NCBI RefSeq assembly: GCF_903915725.1
Contig: NZ_CAIWTY010000040.1
Location: forward strand, 1 to 37,596
Length of the DNA: 37,596 nt
Origin: an uncultured Rhodopila sp.
GTDB lineage: Bacteria; Pseudomonadota; Alphaproteobacteria; Acetobacterales; Acetobacteraceae
Reading direction: 5' to 3'
The position numbers were made by a program, and so were the translations under genes. Of this stretch, positions 26,996-36,134 are shown one piece after another (within the stretch, counting starts at the first letter, position 1; each line of letters opens with the position of its first letter). A model generated the notes under the pieces. It saw only the letters and a program-made list of their open reading frames with translations. It did not search any database and was not told the DNA's origin.

Positions 26996-28552
26996 CTAAT
27001 GCCCCCCAGCCGGCGCCACCTTCGGTGCAGCCACCTGCCGCAGGAACGGCACCAGCAGCGTCGCCACAACAAACGCCAGCATGATCGCCCGGAACGCATC
27101 CGCGAACGCCAGCGTGGAAGCCTCCCGGTACGCCAAATGCCAGAGCTGCTCCAGCGCCGCCTGATGCCCGACAACCGCACCGCCCGGCATCGCCGCGTAG
27201 CGGTCCGTCATGCCCTGCACGAACCGCTCCATCGGCAGATTCGTCGGGGTCAGGTGCGCCGCGATGTGCTGGAAATGCAGGTTCGTCTGGTCATTGATGA
27301 TCGCCGCACTGGCCGCAATCCCGACCGCGCCGCCCAAATTGCGCATCATGTTGAACAGCCCGCTGGCATATTTCAGCCGCTCCGGCGGCAGGCTGCCCAG
27401 CCCGAGATTGACGCTCGGCGCCACCGCGAACACCTGCGGGAACCCGCGCAGGATCTGTGGAACCAGGAACTCCGCCGCACCCCATTCGTTCGTAATGAAA
27501 CTGTAGCTCCACATAGCCAGCGCGAAGCAGGCCAGCCCCGCCATCATGAGCCAGCGCGTATCGAACTTCCGCGCCAGCAGGATATACACCGGCGTGCCCA
27601 GCATCGACGCCACGCCGGTGGAAAAGATCGCCATCCCCGTCTGCCACGCGCTGAACCCGCGCACATAGCCCAGGAACAGCGGCGTCAGGTAGATCGTCGT
27701 GAAGATGCCGATGCCTGTGACAAACGACAGCAGGCAGCCGAGTGCAAAGTTCCGGTTGCCCAAAGCGCGCAAATCCACCACCGGATTGCGGAACGTCAGG
27801 CTGCGCACGGCAAACAGCAGCAGCGCCACCCCGGCAATCCACGCCGACGCCGTAATCGACCGGTCGCTGAACCAGTTCCAGCGCGTGCCCTCCTCCAGCG
27901 TGTATTCCAAGGTGCCCAGCCCGATGGCCATCAGCACGATGCCGGGGTAATCCGCCCCCCGCAGCAGCGACAGATCGGCCTCATCGATCCGCACCAGCAT
28001 CGGCACCAGCACGGTGATGGCGATCCCCGGCAGCAGGTTGATGTAGAACAGCCAATGCCAGTTCAGCGTGTCGGTGATCCAGCCGCCAATCACCGGCCCC
28101 AGCGTCGGCGCGATCGAGGCAATGGTGCCGATGACGGCCGCCGAATAGACCCGGCGCTGGCCCTGGAAGAAGTGAAACGACGAGGTGAACACCGTCGGGA
28201 TCATCGACGCGCCGAGCAACCCCTGCAGCGCGCGGAACACGATCATGCTCTGGATGTTCCAGGCCAGCCCGCACAGCATGCTGGAAACCGTGAACCCCGC
28301 CGCCGAGAAGGTGAACAGCCAGCGCGTCGAAAACACCCGCGTCAGCCAGCCGGACAGCGGGATCATGATGATCTCGGCGATCAGATAGGCGGTCTGCACC
28401 CAACTGATCTCGTCCTGCGCCGCGGACAGCCCGCCGCCGATATTTTGCAACGAAGACGCGACGATCTGGATGTCCAGCAGCGCGATGAACATGCCGGCGC
28501 ACATCACCACGAACGGCAGCAGCGCCGGCGGCTTGGGGGACGTGGCGATCAT
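26996..28552 (-). CDS. DHA2-family multidrug efflux MFS transporter (EmrB type)
   Basis: A 518-aa, 14-span major-facilitator antiporter. It opens with PFVVMCAGMFIALLDIQIV, the TM1 motif D1 of drug:H+ antiporters, followed by SWVQTAYLIAEIIMIPLSGWL and GPVIGGWITDTLNWHWLFYIN, the TM5 motif C of the EmrB/QacA group. With the HlyD-type adaptor next to it, it would expel drugs or other hydrophobic compounds through an unlinked TolC-like channel. The ATG at 28552 overlaps the adaptor's TGA. The frame is open upstream, but that belongs to the adaptor region. The stop lies one base from the convergent tRNA. Confidence 0.93.
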   Translation of the reverse strand: MIATSPKPPALLPFVVMCAGMFIALLDIQIVASSLQNIGGGLSAAQDEISWVQTAYLIAEIIMIPLSGWLTRVFSTRWLFTFSAAGFTVSSMLCGLAWNIQSMIVFRALQGLLGASMIPTVFTSSFHFFQGQRRVYSAAVIGTIASIAPTLGPVIGGWITDTLNWHWLFYINLLPGIAITVLVPMLVRIDEADLSLLRGADYPGIVLMAIGLGTLEYTLEEGTRWNWFSDRSITASAWIAGVALLLFAVRSLTFRNPVVDLRALGNRNFALGCLLSFVTGIGIFTTIYLTPLFLGYVRGFSAWQTGMAIFSTGVASMLGTPVYILLARKFDTRWLMMAGLACFALAMWSYSFITNEWGAAEFLVPQILRGFPQVFAVAPSVNLGLGSLPPERLKYASGLFNMMRNLGGAVGIAASAAIINDQTNLHFQHIAAHLTPTNLPMERFVQGMTDRYAAMPGGAVVGHQAALEQLWHLAYREASTLAFADAFRAIMLAFVVATLLVPFLRQVAAPKVAPAGGH

Positions 28553-29658
28553 GGCGTGGCCGCCCGCCGCGTATCCACCCGCGTCATGGTCGAAAGCCCC
28601 GGGCGCAGCATCCGCAATGCGGCATCGTCGGCATCCAGCACCACGCGCACCGGCACCCGCTGCACGATCTTGGTGAAGTTGCCGGTGGCGTTCTCCGCCG
28701 GGATGATGCTGAACACCGCCCCGGTGCCGGGCGCCAAACTGGCGACGTGGCCATGGAACACATGGCCCGGCAGCACGTCCGCCACCACCGAGGCGGCATC
28801 GCCCTCCGCCATGTGCGTTAGCTGGTCCTCCTTGAAGTTCGCATCGACCCACAGCCCCTGGCTCGGGCTGACCGAGAGCAGATACGACCCGGCATTCACA
28901 TAGGCGCCAACCTGCGCCGCCCGATTGCCCACGTATCCACTGATGGGCGCGCGGATCTCCGTGTAGCCGAGGTTGAGCTGCGCGGTTTGCAGATCGGATT
29001 GCGACTGCGCCAGGTTGGCCTCGGCCTCGGCGATGTTCGCCTCCAGCACCTTCAGCTTCTGCCGGGCCGCCTCCAGCGAGGCCGCGGCGGCCAGCAGGGT
29101 GCTGCGCGACCGCTGCTCAAGCGAGGCCGAGCGTTGCGCATCCTGCCGCGAGCCGGCGGCGGTCGAGGCCAGGCTGCGATAGCGCTCCGCGTCCTGCATC
29201 GCGAAGCCCATGTCCGCCGCCCGCGCCGCCACATCGGCCTCCTCCTGCCGGATGGTGGATTGCTGCATGATGGTTTGCGCCCGCAGCCCCTCCAAAGCGG
29301 CGCGGCGAGCGGTCACCACAGCAGCGGCATGATCTGCCGCGGCCCGGAAATCCCGAGGGTCCAGCCGGATCAGCACCTGTCCGGCCTGGACAAACTGGTT
29401 GTCGGCCACCAACACCTCGGCGACGAACCCGGCAACATGCGGCGCCAGCGCGGTGACGTTGCCGCCGACATAGGCGTCATCGGTGCTCTCGATGAACCGC
29501 CCGGTGGTCCACCAATCGCGGCCATACCAGCCGCCCCCCGCCAGAACCGCCAACGCTGCCCCCGCCAACGCCAGCCGCCGGAGCGAAAATCGCCTCGCCG
29601 ACTGAACCGCCGAACCGGGAGACAGAACCGCATCGCGGAGCAAAGTGGAGCTGGACAT
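28549..29658 (-). CDS. HlyD/EmrA-type membrane fusion protein
   Basis: A 369-aa periplasmic adaptor of a tripartite efflux pump. One N-terminal span (LRRLALAGAALAVLAGGGWY, about 25-44) is followed by FIESTDDAYVGGNVTALAP and VAGFVAEVLVADNQFVQAGQVLIRLD, the first half of the biotinyl-lipoyl domain. A long alpha-helical hairpin (about 105-225) comes next, then YTEIRAPISGYVGNRAAQVGAYV, the second half, and a beta-barrel with VDANFKEDQLTHM. AGGAGG before the ATG at 29658 fixes the start; longer upstream frames lack one. Translationally coupled to the MFS gene. The promoter shares the region with divergent uvrC. Confidence 0.93.
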   Translation of the reverse strand: MSSSTLLRDAVLSPGSAVQSARRFSLRRLALAGAALAVLAGGGWYGRDWWTTGRFIESTDDAYVGGNVTALAPHVAGFVAEVLVADNQFVQAGQVLIRLDPRDFRAAADHAAAVVTARRAALEGLRAQTIMQQSTIRQEEADVAARAADMGFAMQDAERYRSLASTAAGSRQDAQRSASLEQRSRSTLLAAAASLEAARQKLKVLEANIAEAEANLAQSQSDLQTAQLNLGYTEIRAPISGYVGNRAAQVGAYVNAGSYLLSVSPSQGLWVDANFKEDQLTHMAEGDAASVVADVLPGHVFHGHVASLAPGTGAVFSIIPAENATGNFTKIVQRVPVRVVLDADDAALRMLRPGLSTMTRVDTRRAATP

Positions 29659-29725
29659 GAGCGCCTCCTGGCAGCCGCATCGCGCGGCGGCTTTGTAACT
29701 TTCGTGGTGATAGTTATAGTGTGTC

Positions 29726-29742
29726 GCTTGCGATATGCAAGC
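29726..29742. promoter_or_regulatory. Palindrome in the emrA-like/uvrC divergent promoter region
   Basis: GCTTGC (29726-29731), GATAT, GCAAGC (29737-29742), a perfect 6-bp inverted repeat in an AT-richer patch (TAGTTATAGTGTG nearby). The size suits a MarR- or TetR-type operator controlling the efflux genes. No such regulator gene is in the window. Confidence 0.4.
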
Positions 29743-29830
29743 CACTAGTCCGGACCCGGATTGCGCTTGAGCGGTCAACGCGCCAAATGCGAAAACCACC
29801 CCCTCACGAACAGCGAGTGCCTCGCCCGTC

Positions 29831-31699
29831 ATGAATGCCGAAACAGGTGTCGCCGTCATCGAGGCCGCATTGCAGACCATGCCGGCCAATCCCGGCGTGT
29901 ATCGCATGCTGGATGCCAAGGGGGACGCGCTCTATGTCGGCAAGGCCCGCAGCCTCAAGCGCCGCGTCCATTCCTACACCCAGATCAGCCGCCTGCCGGA
30001 GCGGCTGCGGCGCATGGTGTCCGAGACGGTCACGATGGAAATCGTCACGACGCACACCGAGGCCGAAGCGCTGCTGCTCGAAGCCAACCTGATCAAGCGG
30101 CTGAAGCCGCGCTTCAACATCATCCTGCGCGACGACAAGTCCTATCCCTGGCTGATGCTGACCGAGGACCATCCGTACCCGCAGATCGCCAAGCACCGTG
30201 GCGCGCAGGTGAGGAAGGGCAGCTACTGGGGGCCGTTCGCCTCGGCCTGGGCGGTCAACCAGACGGTCACCGCCATGCAGCGCGTGTTCCTGCTGCGCTC
30301 CTGCGCCGACACGGTATTCTCGGCGCGCACCCGGCCGTGCCTGCTGTTCCAGATCAAGCGTTGCTCCGCCCCCTGCGTCGGCCGGATCGAGGCGGCGGAG
30401 TATGGCAAGCTGGTGCATCAGGCGAAGGCGTTCCTGGCGGGCAACGCGGGCAGCGTGCAGCAGGAATTGGCGGCGGAGATGGAACGCGCCGCCGCCGCCC
30501 TGGAATTCGAGCGCGCCGCCGCGGTACGTGATCGCATCCGTGGGCTGACGTTTGTTCAGGGCAACGATGTGATCAACCCGGCCGGCCTGTCGGATGCCGA
30601 CGTCATTGCCGCCTGGCAACACGCTGGCCAGACCTGCATCCAGGTGTTTTTCATCCGCGGCGGCCGCAACAACGGCAACCGCGCGTTCTATCCCGTTCAC
30701 CCGGCGGCAGAGGAAACCGCCGAGGTTCTCAGCGCTTTCATCCCGCAGTTCTACGATGACAAGCCGCCGCCACCGCTGCTGCTGGTCAACACCGAACTGC
30801 CGGAGCACGACCTGATCGCCGAGGCTTTGTCTTTAAAGGCGGCCCGCAAGGTCGAGATCAGCCTGCCACAGCGGGGCGAAAAGCGCGCCGTGGTGCTGCA
30901 TGCAGAAACCAACGCGCGCGAAGCGTTGGAGCGGAAACTGGCGGAATCCGCCGGGCAAACGAAGCTGCTGGAGGGCGTCGAACAGCTTTTCAAGCTGCCC
31001 AAGACTCCCTGCCGGATCGAGGTCTACGACAACTCCCACATCATGGGAACGAACCCGTACGGCGTCATGATCGTTAGCGGGCCCGAGGGGTTCCTGAAGT
31101 CCGCCTACCGCAAATTCAGCATCCGGGGGCCGATAACGCCGGGGGACGATTTCGCGATGATGCGGGAGATGCTGCAGCGGCGTTTCACCCGGGCGCAGAA
31201 GGAACAGGCGGATGGCGCTCCGGCGTCGGAATGGCCCGATCTGGTGTTGATCGATGGCGGCGCGGGGCAGTTGACCGCGGCGCGCGACGTGCTGGCCGAT
31301 CTGGGGGTGCAGGATGTGAAGCTTGTTGCGATCGCCAAGGGGCCGGATAGGGATGCGGGGCGCGAATGGTTTCACTCGGATGGAACGGAGGCGTTCCAAC
31401 TTCCGCCGCGCGATCCGGTGCTATACTTCCTGCAGCGTCTGCGGGATGAGGCGCATCGTTTCGCGATTACCACTCACCGTTCGGGGCGATCGAAGGCGAT
31501 TCATCAAAGCGAACTGGATGAAATCCCCGGTATCGGTGCGGCCCGGAAACGGGCGCTGCTCAATCATTTCGGATCTGCCCGCGGCGTGAAGATGGCCGGG
31601 CTGACTGACCTGGAAGCGGCGCCCGGCATCAAGCGCGAAACCGCCCGCCGGGTGTATGCGCATTTTCACCCGGGGGTGCGGATGGAGGATGCGTCGTAG
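29831..31699 (+). CDS. uvrC: Excinuclease ABC subunit C
   Basis: A 622-aa nuclease that makes both incisions in nucleotide excision repair after UvrB loading. GIY-YIG domain at about 18-95 ([20 protein letters not shown]), a Cys-rich stretch ([14 protein letters not shown]), the UVR UvrB-binding motif (about 215-240, [17 protein letters not shown]), the RNase H-like endonuclease (about 395-540, [16 protein letters not shown] with the catalytic Asp, and [10 protein letters not shown]), and a double helix-hairpin-helix DNA-binding end ([34 protein letters not shown]). Length is normal. The ATG at 29831 has only a weak ribosome binding site. Divergent from the efflux pair, convergent with the CoxL-like gene. 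Confidence 0.96.
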   Translation: MNAETGVAVIEAALQTMPANPGVYRMLDAKGDALYVGKARSLKRRVHSYTQISRLPERLRRMVSETVTMEIVTTHTEAEALLLEANLIKRLKPRFNIILRDDKSYPWLMLTEDHPYPQIAKHRGAQVRKGSYWGPFASAWAVNQTVTAMQRVFLLRSCADTVFSARTRPCLLFQIKRCSAPCVGRIEAAEYGKLVHQAKAFLAGNAGSVQQELAAEMERAAAALEFERAAAVRDRIRGLTFVQGNDVINPAGLSDADVIAAWQHAGQTCIQVFFIRGGRNNGNRAFYPVHPAAEETAEVLSAFIPQFYDDKPPPPLLLVNTELPEHDLIAEALSLKAARKVEISLPQRGEKRAVVLHAETNAREALERKLAESAGQTKLLEGVEQLFKLPKTPCRIEVYDNSHIMGTNPYGVMIVSGPEGFLKSAYRKFSIRGPITPGDDFAMMREMLQRRFTRAQKEQADGAPASEWPDLVLIDGGAGQLTAARDVLADLGVQDVKLVAIAKGPDRDAGREWFHSDGTEAFQLPPRDPVLYFLQRLRDEAHRFAITTHRSGRSKAIHQSELDEIPGIGAARKRALLNHFGSARGVKMAGLTDLEAAPGIKRETARRVYAHFHPGVRMEDAS

Positions 31700-31725
31700 C
31701 CCCGTCGTTACGCGGACGAAGGGGC
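31699..31725 (+). terminator. Hairpin after uvrC
   Basis: GCCCCGTCGT (31699-31708) pairs with ACGAAGGGGC (31716-31725) over 10 positions with one mismatch, starting on the last base of the stop codon. No T-run follows, so termination efficiency is uncertain. Confidence 0.4.
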
Positions 31726-31756
31726 GTTGCGGGCCGAGTGGCGAATGCCGCCTCAT

Positions 31757-31845
31757 CGTCATGGTGCGCGCAGGCGCACCATCCACGCCTCGCGGAGCCG
31801 GTTTAGGCAAAGGCATGGATGCCGACCTTCGTCGGCATGACGAGG
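31757..31845 (+). repeat. Dispersed palindromic repeat, copy E
   Basis: Left hairpin ATGGTGCGC-GCAG-GCGCACCAT, central CATCCACGCCT with AGGCATGGATG (one transition from perfect), right hairpin ATGCCGAC-CTTC-GTCGGCAT, ends CATGACGAGG. Very close to copy C over the whole element. Lies between the convergent ends of uvrC and the CoxL-like gene. Confidence 0.85.
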
Positions 31846-31887
31846 CTGCGCGGCCGGACGGTCGCTGTCACAGCGAACTGGGATGAC

Positions 31888-34254
31888 TCACGGCCCCGCC
31901 GCCCGGATCGCCTCCCACACCCGCAGCGGTGTCGCAGGCATGTCGATGTGCCTGATCCCGTAAACCGAAAGCGCATCCACCAACGCGTTCATCACCGCCG
32001 GCATCGACCCGGCACACCCGGCCTCGCCGCAGCCTTTCGATCCCAGCACGTTCGTCTTCGCCGGCACCGGATGCGAGGTAAACGTAAAGAACGGCGCGTC
32101 GTTCGCCCGCGGCAACGCATAGTCCATGTACGACCCGGTCAGTGGCTGCCCGTTCTCGTCATAAACGACGTGCTCAAGGAAGCACTGTCCAATCCCCTGG
32201 ACGATGCCGCCATGCGCCTGCCCCTCCACCAGCAGAGGATTCACGATCACACCGAAATCGTTCACCATGCAGTAGGACACCACCGCGGCCACGCCGGTTT
32301 CCGGATCGACCTCGACCTCGGCAATATGGCAGCCGTTGGGGTAGGCGAACGGCGGGCTTTCCGAGACGTGGGACACCGACAGCGTCTCCGGCACCCCCTC
32401 CGGCAGCGTCTCTCCAGCCCGCAGCCGTTCGGCCAGCTCCATCAAACCGATCGCACGATCGGTGCCGGCGATGCGGAACCGGCCACCCCCGCGGACGATC
32501 TCGAACTCGATATCCGCCTCCGCTGCCTCCAGCACATGCGCCGCGATCTTGCGGCCCTTCTCGCGCACCAGCTCCGCCGCCTCGACGATCGCCGTGCCGC
32601 TGGCCATCAGCGACTTCGACCCGCCGGTGCCGCCGCCCGCCAGCAGTTCGTCGGAATCCCCCTGCAACAGGTTGATCGCCTCGAACGGTATCCCCAGCCG
32701 CGACGCCAGCACCTGGGCGAACGCCGAAGCGTGCCCCTGGCCGTAATCCAGCGTGCCGGTGATCAGCGTCACCGAGCCGTCGGCCTCAAACCGGATGCCG
32801 CCCATCTCCGGCGCGGGCGGCCCGGTCACCTCCAGATACTGCCCGATACCGATCCCGCGCAGCCTGCCGCGTCCGGCGCTTTCCCGCTTCCGCGCGGCAA
32901 ACCCGTCCCAGTCCGCCAGCGCCAGCGCCTTGTCCAGGATCACCGGAAAATCGCCGCTGTCATATACGGTGCCGGCCGGAGTCTTGTACGGCAGCGCCTC
33001 CGGCTGGATATGGTTGCGGCGGCGAATCTCCGCCCGGTCGATCCCCATTTCCCGCGCCGCCGTGTCGAGCAGGCGCTCGATGTAGTAATTCCCCTCCGGC
33101 CGCCCGGCGCCGCGATAGGCGCCGACGGGCGTCGTATTGGTGAAGACCGCCTTGGCGGAGACCTCCTGCAGCGGCGTCGCATACACCCCAATGGTGTTTT
33201 TCACGATATTGCCGGTCGGCTGCAGCACGCCGGCATTGGACAGGTAGGCGCCGATATTGCCGTATCCCGTCACGCGCAGCGCCAGGATGCGCCCGTCCAC
33301 GTCCAGCGCGATTTCCTGCTGCATGTCATGGTCGCGGCCGTGGCTGTCGGACAGGAAGCTCTCGCTCCGCTCGTCCGTCCACTTCACCGGCCGCCCCAGC
33401 AGCCGCGACGCATACAGGATCGCCGGATATTCCGGATAGCAGGACGCCTTCATCCCGAACGAACCGCCGACATGGCCGGAGACCACGCGGATCTTCTCCA
33501 CCGGCGCCTTCAGCGGCCCGGTCAGCAGCGCCCGCATGCCGAACACGCCCTGGCAGCCGAGATGCAGCGTCCAGCGCCCGGTATCGCCGTCGAACGCGCC
33601 AATGGCCGAGCGCGGCTCCATCGGACACACCACCACGCGGCTGTTGCGGATCGACAGGCGGGTGACATGAGCGGCCCCGGCGAACGCCGCTTCCACCGCC
33701 GCGGTATCGCCGTGATGGAAATCCAGGACCACGTTGCCGGGTGTCGCATCATGCAGCAGCGGCGCGCCGGGTGCTGCTGCGGCGGCGGCATCGGTGACGG
33801 CGGGCAACGCGTCGATGTCGGCGAACACCGCCTCCGCCGCGTCCTTCGCCTGCTTGGCGGTTTCCGCCACCACCACCGCGATCGGATCGCCAGCGAACCT
33901 TACCTTGTCCGTGGTCAGTATCGGCTGCTCCGGTTTCGGCATGTCGCCGCCGTCGCGCATCTTGAACGACATGCCCTTCGGCATGCCGCCCAGCCCGGCT
34001 TCAACCAGGTCCCGTCCGGTCAACACCGCCAACACGCCGGGCATCGCCTTCGCCGCTCCGGTGTCGATCGAGCGGACAATCCCATGCGCGATATTGGACC
34101 GCACCATCACCGCACAGGCCTGGCCGGGCAGGTTGAGGTCGTCCGAATAGCGCCCCTCGCCGCGCAACAGCGTTGGATCTTCCTTGCGCGGCACCGGCTG
34201 GCCGACGGCATATTTCTCCTGGGCGAACTGGGTCAGGTCGACTTGTCCGTTCAT
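31888..34254 (-). CDS. Form II CO/xanthine dehydrogenase-like molybdenum subunit, orphan
   Basis: A 788-aa molybdenum hydroxylase large subunit. The active-site loop reads AYRGAGR (379-385), the form II signature; true CO dehydrogenases (form I) have AYxCSFR, so CO oxidation is not expected. The catalytic Glu is residue 744 in GCGEAGCAG. Other cofactor contacts are GCQGVFGMR (Gln235) and GHVGGSFGMK. Such enzymes need an FAD subunit and a two-[2Fe-2S] subunit; neither flanks this gene. The ATG at 34254 is chosen because AAGGA lies eight bases upstream and the family's N-terminus (VGQPVPRKEDPTLLRGEGRY) follows; the frame is open to 34512 but that part is not conserved-looking. Substrate unknown, perhaps an aldehyde or N-heterocycle. 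Confidence 0.88.
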   Translation of the reverse strand: MNGQVDLTQFAQEKYAVGQPVPRKEDPTLLRGEGRYSDDLNLPGQACAVMVRSNIAHGIVRSIDTGAAKAMPGVLAVLTGRDLVEAGLGGMPKGMSFKMRDGGDMPKPEQPILTTDKVRFAGDPIAVVVAETAKQAKDAAEAVFADIDALPAVTDAAAAAAPGAPLLHDATPGNVVLDFHHGDTAAVEAAFAGAAHVTRLSIRNSRVVVCPMEPRSAIGAFDGDTGRWTLHLGCQGVFGMRALLTGPLKAPVEKIRVVSGHVGGSFGMKASCYPEYPAILYASRLLGRPVKWTDERSESFLSDSHGRDHDMQQEIALDVDGRILALRVTGYGNIGAYLSNAGVLQPTGNIVKNTIGVYATPLQEVSAKAVFTNTTPVGAYRGAGRPEGNYYIERLLDTAAREMGIDRAEIRRRNHIQPEALPYKTPAGTVYDSGDFPVILDKALALADWDGFAARKRESAGRGRLRGIGIGQYLEVTGPPAPEMGGIRFEADGSVTLITGTLDYGQGHASAFAQVLASRLGIPFEAINLLQGDSDELLAGGGTGGSKSLMASGTAIVEAAELVREKGRKIAAHVLEAAEADIEFEIVRGGGRFRIAGTDRAIGLMELAERLRAGETLPEGVPETLSVSHVSESPPFAYPNGCHIAEVEVDPETGVAAVVSYCMVNDFGVIVNPLLVEGQAHGGIVQGIGQCFLEHVVYDENGQPLTGSYMDYALPRANDAPFFTFTSHPVPAKTNVLGSKGCGEAGCAGSMPAVMNALVDALSVYGIRHIDMPATPLRVWEAIRAAGP

Positions 34255-34378
34255 GCGGGGGGTCCTTGCAGCCATCTTGTCCGGAAACATGGAGCCTGAT
34301 CCGCCGCTGGGCAACCCGCCGGTAGCCGTCCGGACCGGGCAATGGCAGACTGTCTCCACCCGACGAAGGAGCGACTGA

Positions 34379-34615
34379 ATGCCGACGTATGAATACGAAT
34401 GCGAGGATTGCGGGCCGTTCTCCGAGCTGCGCCCGATGGCCGAATTCGACCGTCCGCAGCCCTGTCCCGACTGCGGCAAAGCGGCGCCGCGCCTGCTGAC
34501 CCTGGCCGCCATCGGCGGCGGCGCGCGAGAGGATACGGGTCCGGCGCCGGCGCAACGCCATGCCGGCGGCTGCTCATGCTGCGCGCCGCGCCGTTTTTCG
34601 GCGGAAGCCGTCTGA
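34379..34615 (+). CDS. FmdB-family zinc-ribbon protein
   Basis: A 78-aa protein beginning MPTYEYECEDCGPF with a second pair PCPDCG, the CxxC...CxxC zinc ribbon of the FmdB/CxxC_CXXC_SSSS family. A further Cys group (GGCSCC) sits near the C-terminus. AAGGAG precedes the ATG. FmdB was named as a regulator of formamidase, but most members are uncharacterised, so a regulatory role is only a possibility. It is divergent from the CoxL-like gene with 124 bases between, so they may share control. Confidence 0.88.
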   Translation: MPTYEYECEDCGPFSELRPMAEFDRPQPCPDCGKAAPRLLTLAAIGGGAREDTGPAPAQRHAGGCSCCAPRRFSAEAV

Positions 34616-34626
34616 ACCGTGGCTTT

Positions 34627-34655
34627 CCGGGGCTAAACGCTACGGCCCCGGTTAA
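34627..34655 (+). terminator. Probable terminator after the FmdB-like gene
   Basis: Perfect 7-bp stem CCGGGGC (34627-34633) / GCCCCGG (34645-34651), 11-base loop, then TTAATTACTT. It lies 12 bases after the stop. The T-run is broken. Confidence 0.45.
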
Positions 34656-34845
34656 TTACTTCCATTACTAAAATAGGAATAACCTCTCTCCCGTTCCGCT
34701 TATCCACAGTGCATAAGCGGCAAAAACCTTCATACCGCGGCAAAAACGGGCCGCGACCATTGTGATGCCCTCCACCCGCTGATAGTGCCCCGATCACTCG
34801 GCGCCGGGTGATTTTCTTCGTCTGCAACTGCAATGGAGGGCTTGC

Positions 34846-36054
34846 ATGTCCGGATCGACAAGCAACAATATTATTGGTTCCGGCTCCGACTCGATTGTCT
34901 TGAATCTTTCAGAAGACCAGGCCCAGGGCGTTGATGCCCAGTTCACGGTCAATGTCGATGGACAACAAATTGGCGGCCTGCAGACAGTAACGGCATCGCA
35001 TTCGGCCGGACAGGATGAAACCTTTACCTTCCTGGGCGATTTCGCTCCGGGGCCGCACAACGTAACGGTAACTTTCGCCAACAATTTCCTGTATCCCGGC
35101 ACATCGGGAGACCGCAATCTGTATGTCGATAACGTAACATACGACGGCCAGACCGTTTCGAACACGACAACGCCGATCTACGTGTCGCCGCTGTTTCCGC
35201 CGAATTCGACGAGCGGGGATTATTTCGGTAATGCCGTCTACAGCGTGAACGATACGACACCGCTTGCCGGCAACGGATCGCCGACAACAACGCCGGGGCC
35301 GGTCGCGATCGGCAGCGGTCCGGACACGCTGGTGCTGAACATGGCCGAGGACGCCTACAACGGTGACGCCCAGTTCACCGTCGCCGTCGACGGCCAGCAA
35401 ATCGGCGGCACGCAGACCACAAGCGCTATCGTCTCGCAGGGTCAGCAGCAGGAATTCGATGTCGCCGGCAATTTCGGTCCCGGCAATCACACCGTAACGG
35501 TGACGTTCCTTAACGACCTGATCGGCGCTTTCTACCCGGCCGGCACGCCCGGGCTGCCGGCTACCGGAGGACCGTGGGCTGTCGACACCACGGATCGTAA
35601 CCTGTACGTCATGGGCGCCAGCCTGGACGGCGGGGCGCAACCTTCAACCTCGGCTGTGCCGTGGGAACTTTCCGGCGACGGATCGTACAGCTTCGACGTC
35701 ACGGCCGGGTCCACACCCGGTGCCGGGGTTTCGGCAGCCAGCAGCAACACCGCAACGATCACCCCGGCGACAGTGGCCGGCACCACGAGTGGCAGCACAG
35801 CATCGAGCGGGCTTACCTTCGTTGCGCCCACGACGACGACCACCACGACTGCCAGCACCACGACGGCCGCGACGACCGATACCACACCAACCGTGGCGAC
35901 TACGGTTGCGGCCGCGACCGTTCCGACTCCGACCGTGGCGGCGGCGACCACTTCGGCAACGGATACGACAACGACCGCCAGTGCGGCCGGCTCCGGCCAC
36001 TCCTGGTGGAACTACCACCAGAACACCGGCGGCGGATGGTTCCATCACGGTTAA
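34846..36054 (+). CDS. Protein with tandem CBM60-like modules and a Thr/Ala-rich tail
   Basis: A 402-aa protein, probably extracellular. Two homologous beta-rich modules (about 10-138 and 155-290) share the pattern LVLNMAEDAYNGDAQFTVAV, VDGQQIGG, FGPGNHTVTVTFLND, DRNLYV, which fits Ca-dependent xylan-binding CBM60 domains. The Asp-rich turns (SED, DRNLY) are where that family binds calcium and sugar. A low-complexity Thr/Ala segment (about 325-385) follows, then an aromatic, Gly/His tail (HSWWNYHQNTGGGWFHHG). No signal peptide and no enzyme domain are present. Export by a type I system is possible but no transporter is seen. GGAGGG precedes the ATG. It may bind the cell's own or a plant polysaccharide. 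Confidence 0.8.
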   Translation: MSGSTSNNIIGSGSDSIVLNLSEDQAQGVDAQFTVNVDGQQIGGLQTVTASHSAGQDETFTFLGDFAPGPHNVTVTFANNFLYPGTSGDRNLYVDNVTYDGQTVSNTTTPIYVSPLFPPNSTSGDYFGNAVYSVNDTTPLAGNGSPTTTPGPVAIGSGPDTLVLNMAEDAYNGDAQFTVAVDGQQIGGTQTTSAIVSQGQQQEFDVAGNFGPGNHTVTVTFLNDLIGAFYPAGTPGLPATGGPWAVDTTDRNLYVMGASLDGGAQPSTSAVPWELSGDGSYSFDVTAGSTPGAGVSAASSNTATITPATVAGTTSGSTASSGLTFVAPTTTTTTTASTTTAATTDTTPTVATTVAAATVPTPTVAAATTSATDTTTTASAAGSGHSWWNYHQNTGGGWFHHG

Positions 36055-36091
36055 CAGACCAGCGGCGGCCGGAGACACGTCCTCGCAACAA

Positions 36092-36121
36092 CCCCGTATG
36101 ACCCTTGCCGGTCATACGGGG
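36092..36121. terminator. Bidirectional terminator between two convergent surface-protein genes
   Basis: Perfect 12-bp inverted repeat CCCCGTATGACC (36092-36103) / GGTCATACGGGG (36110-36121) with loop CTTGCC, centred in the 80-base gap between stop codons at 36054 and 36135. Confidence 0.75.
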
Positions 36122-36134
36122 CGCCTTCCGCATC

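Noticed and set aside
26999..28903. 634-codon open frame on the plus strand
   Set aside because: Antisense to the MFS transporter; Arg/Gln/His-rich shadow.
31888..34254. Aerobic CO dehydrogenase (form I CoxL)
   Set aside because: The active-site loop is AYRGAGR, not AYxCSFR, so CO oxidation is not supported.
31819..34299. 826-codon open frame on the plus strand
   Set aside because: Antisense to the molybdenum hydroxylase; His/Arg/Gln-rich with no recognisable domain.
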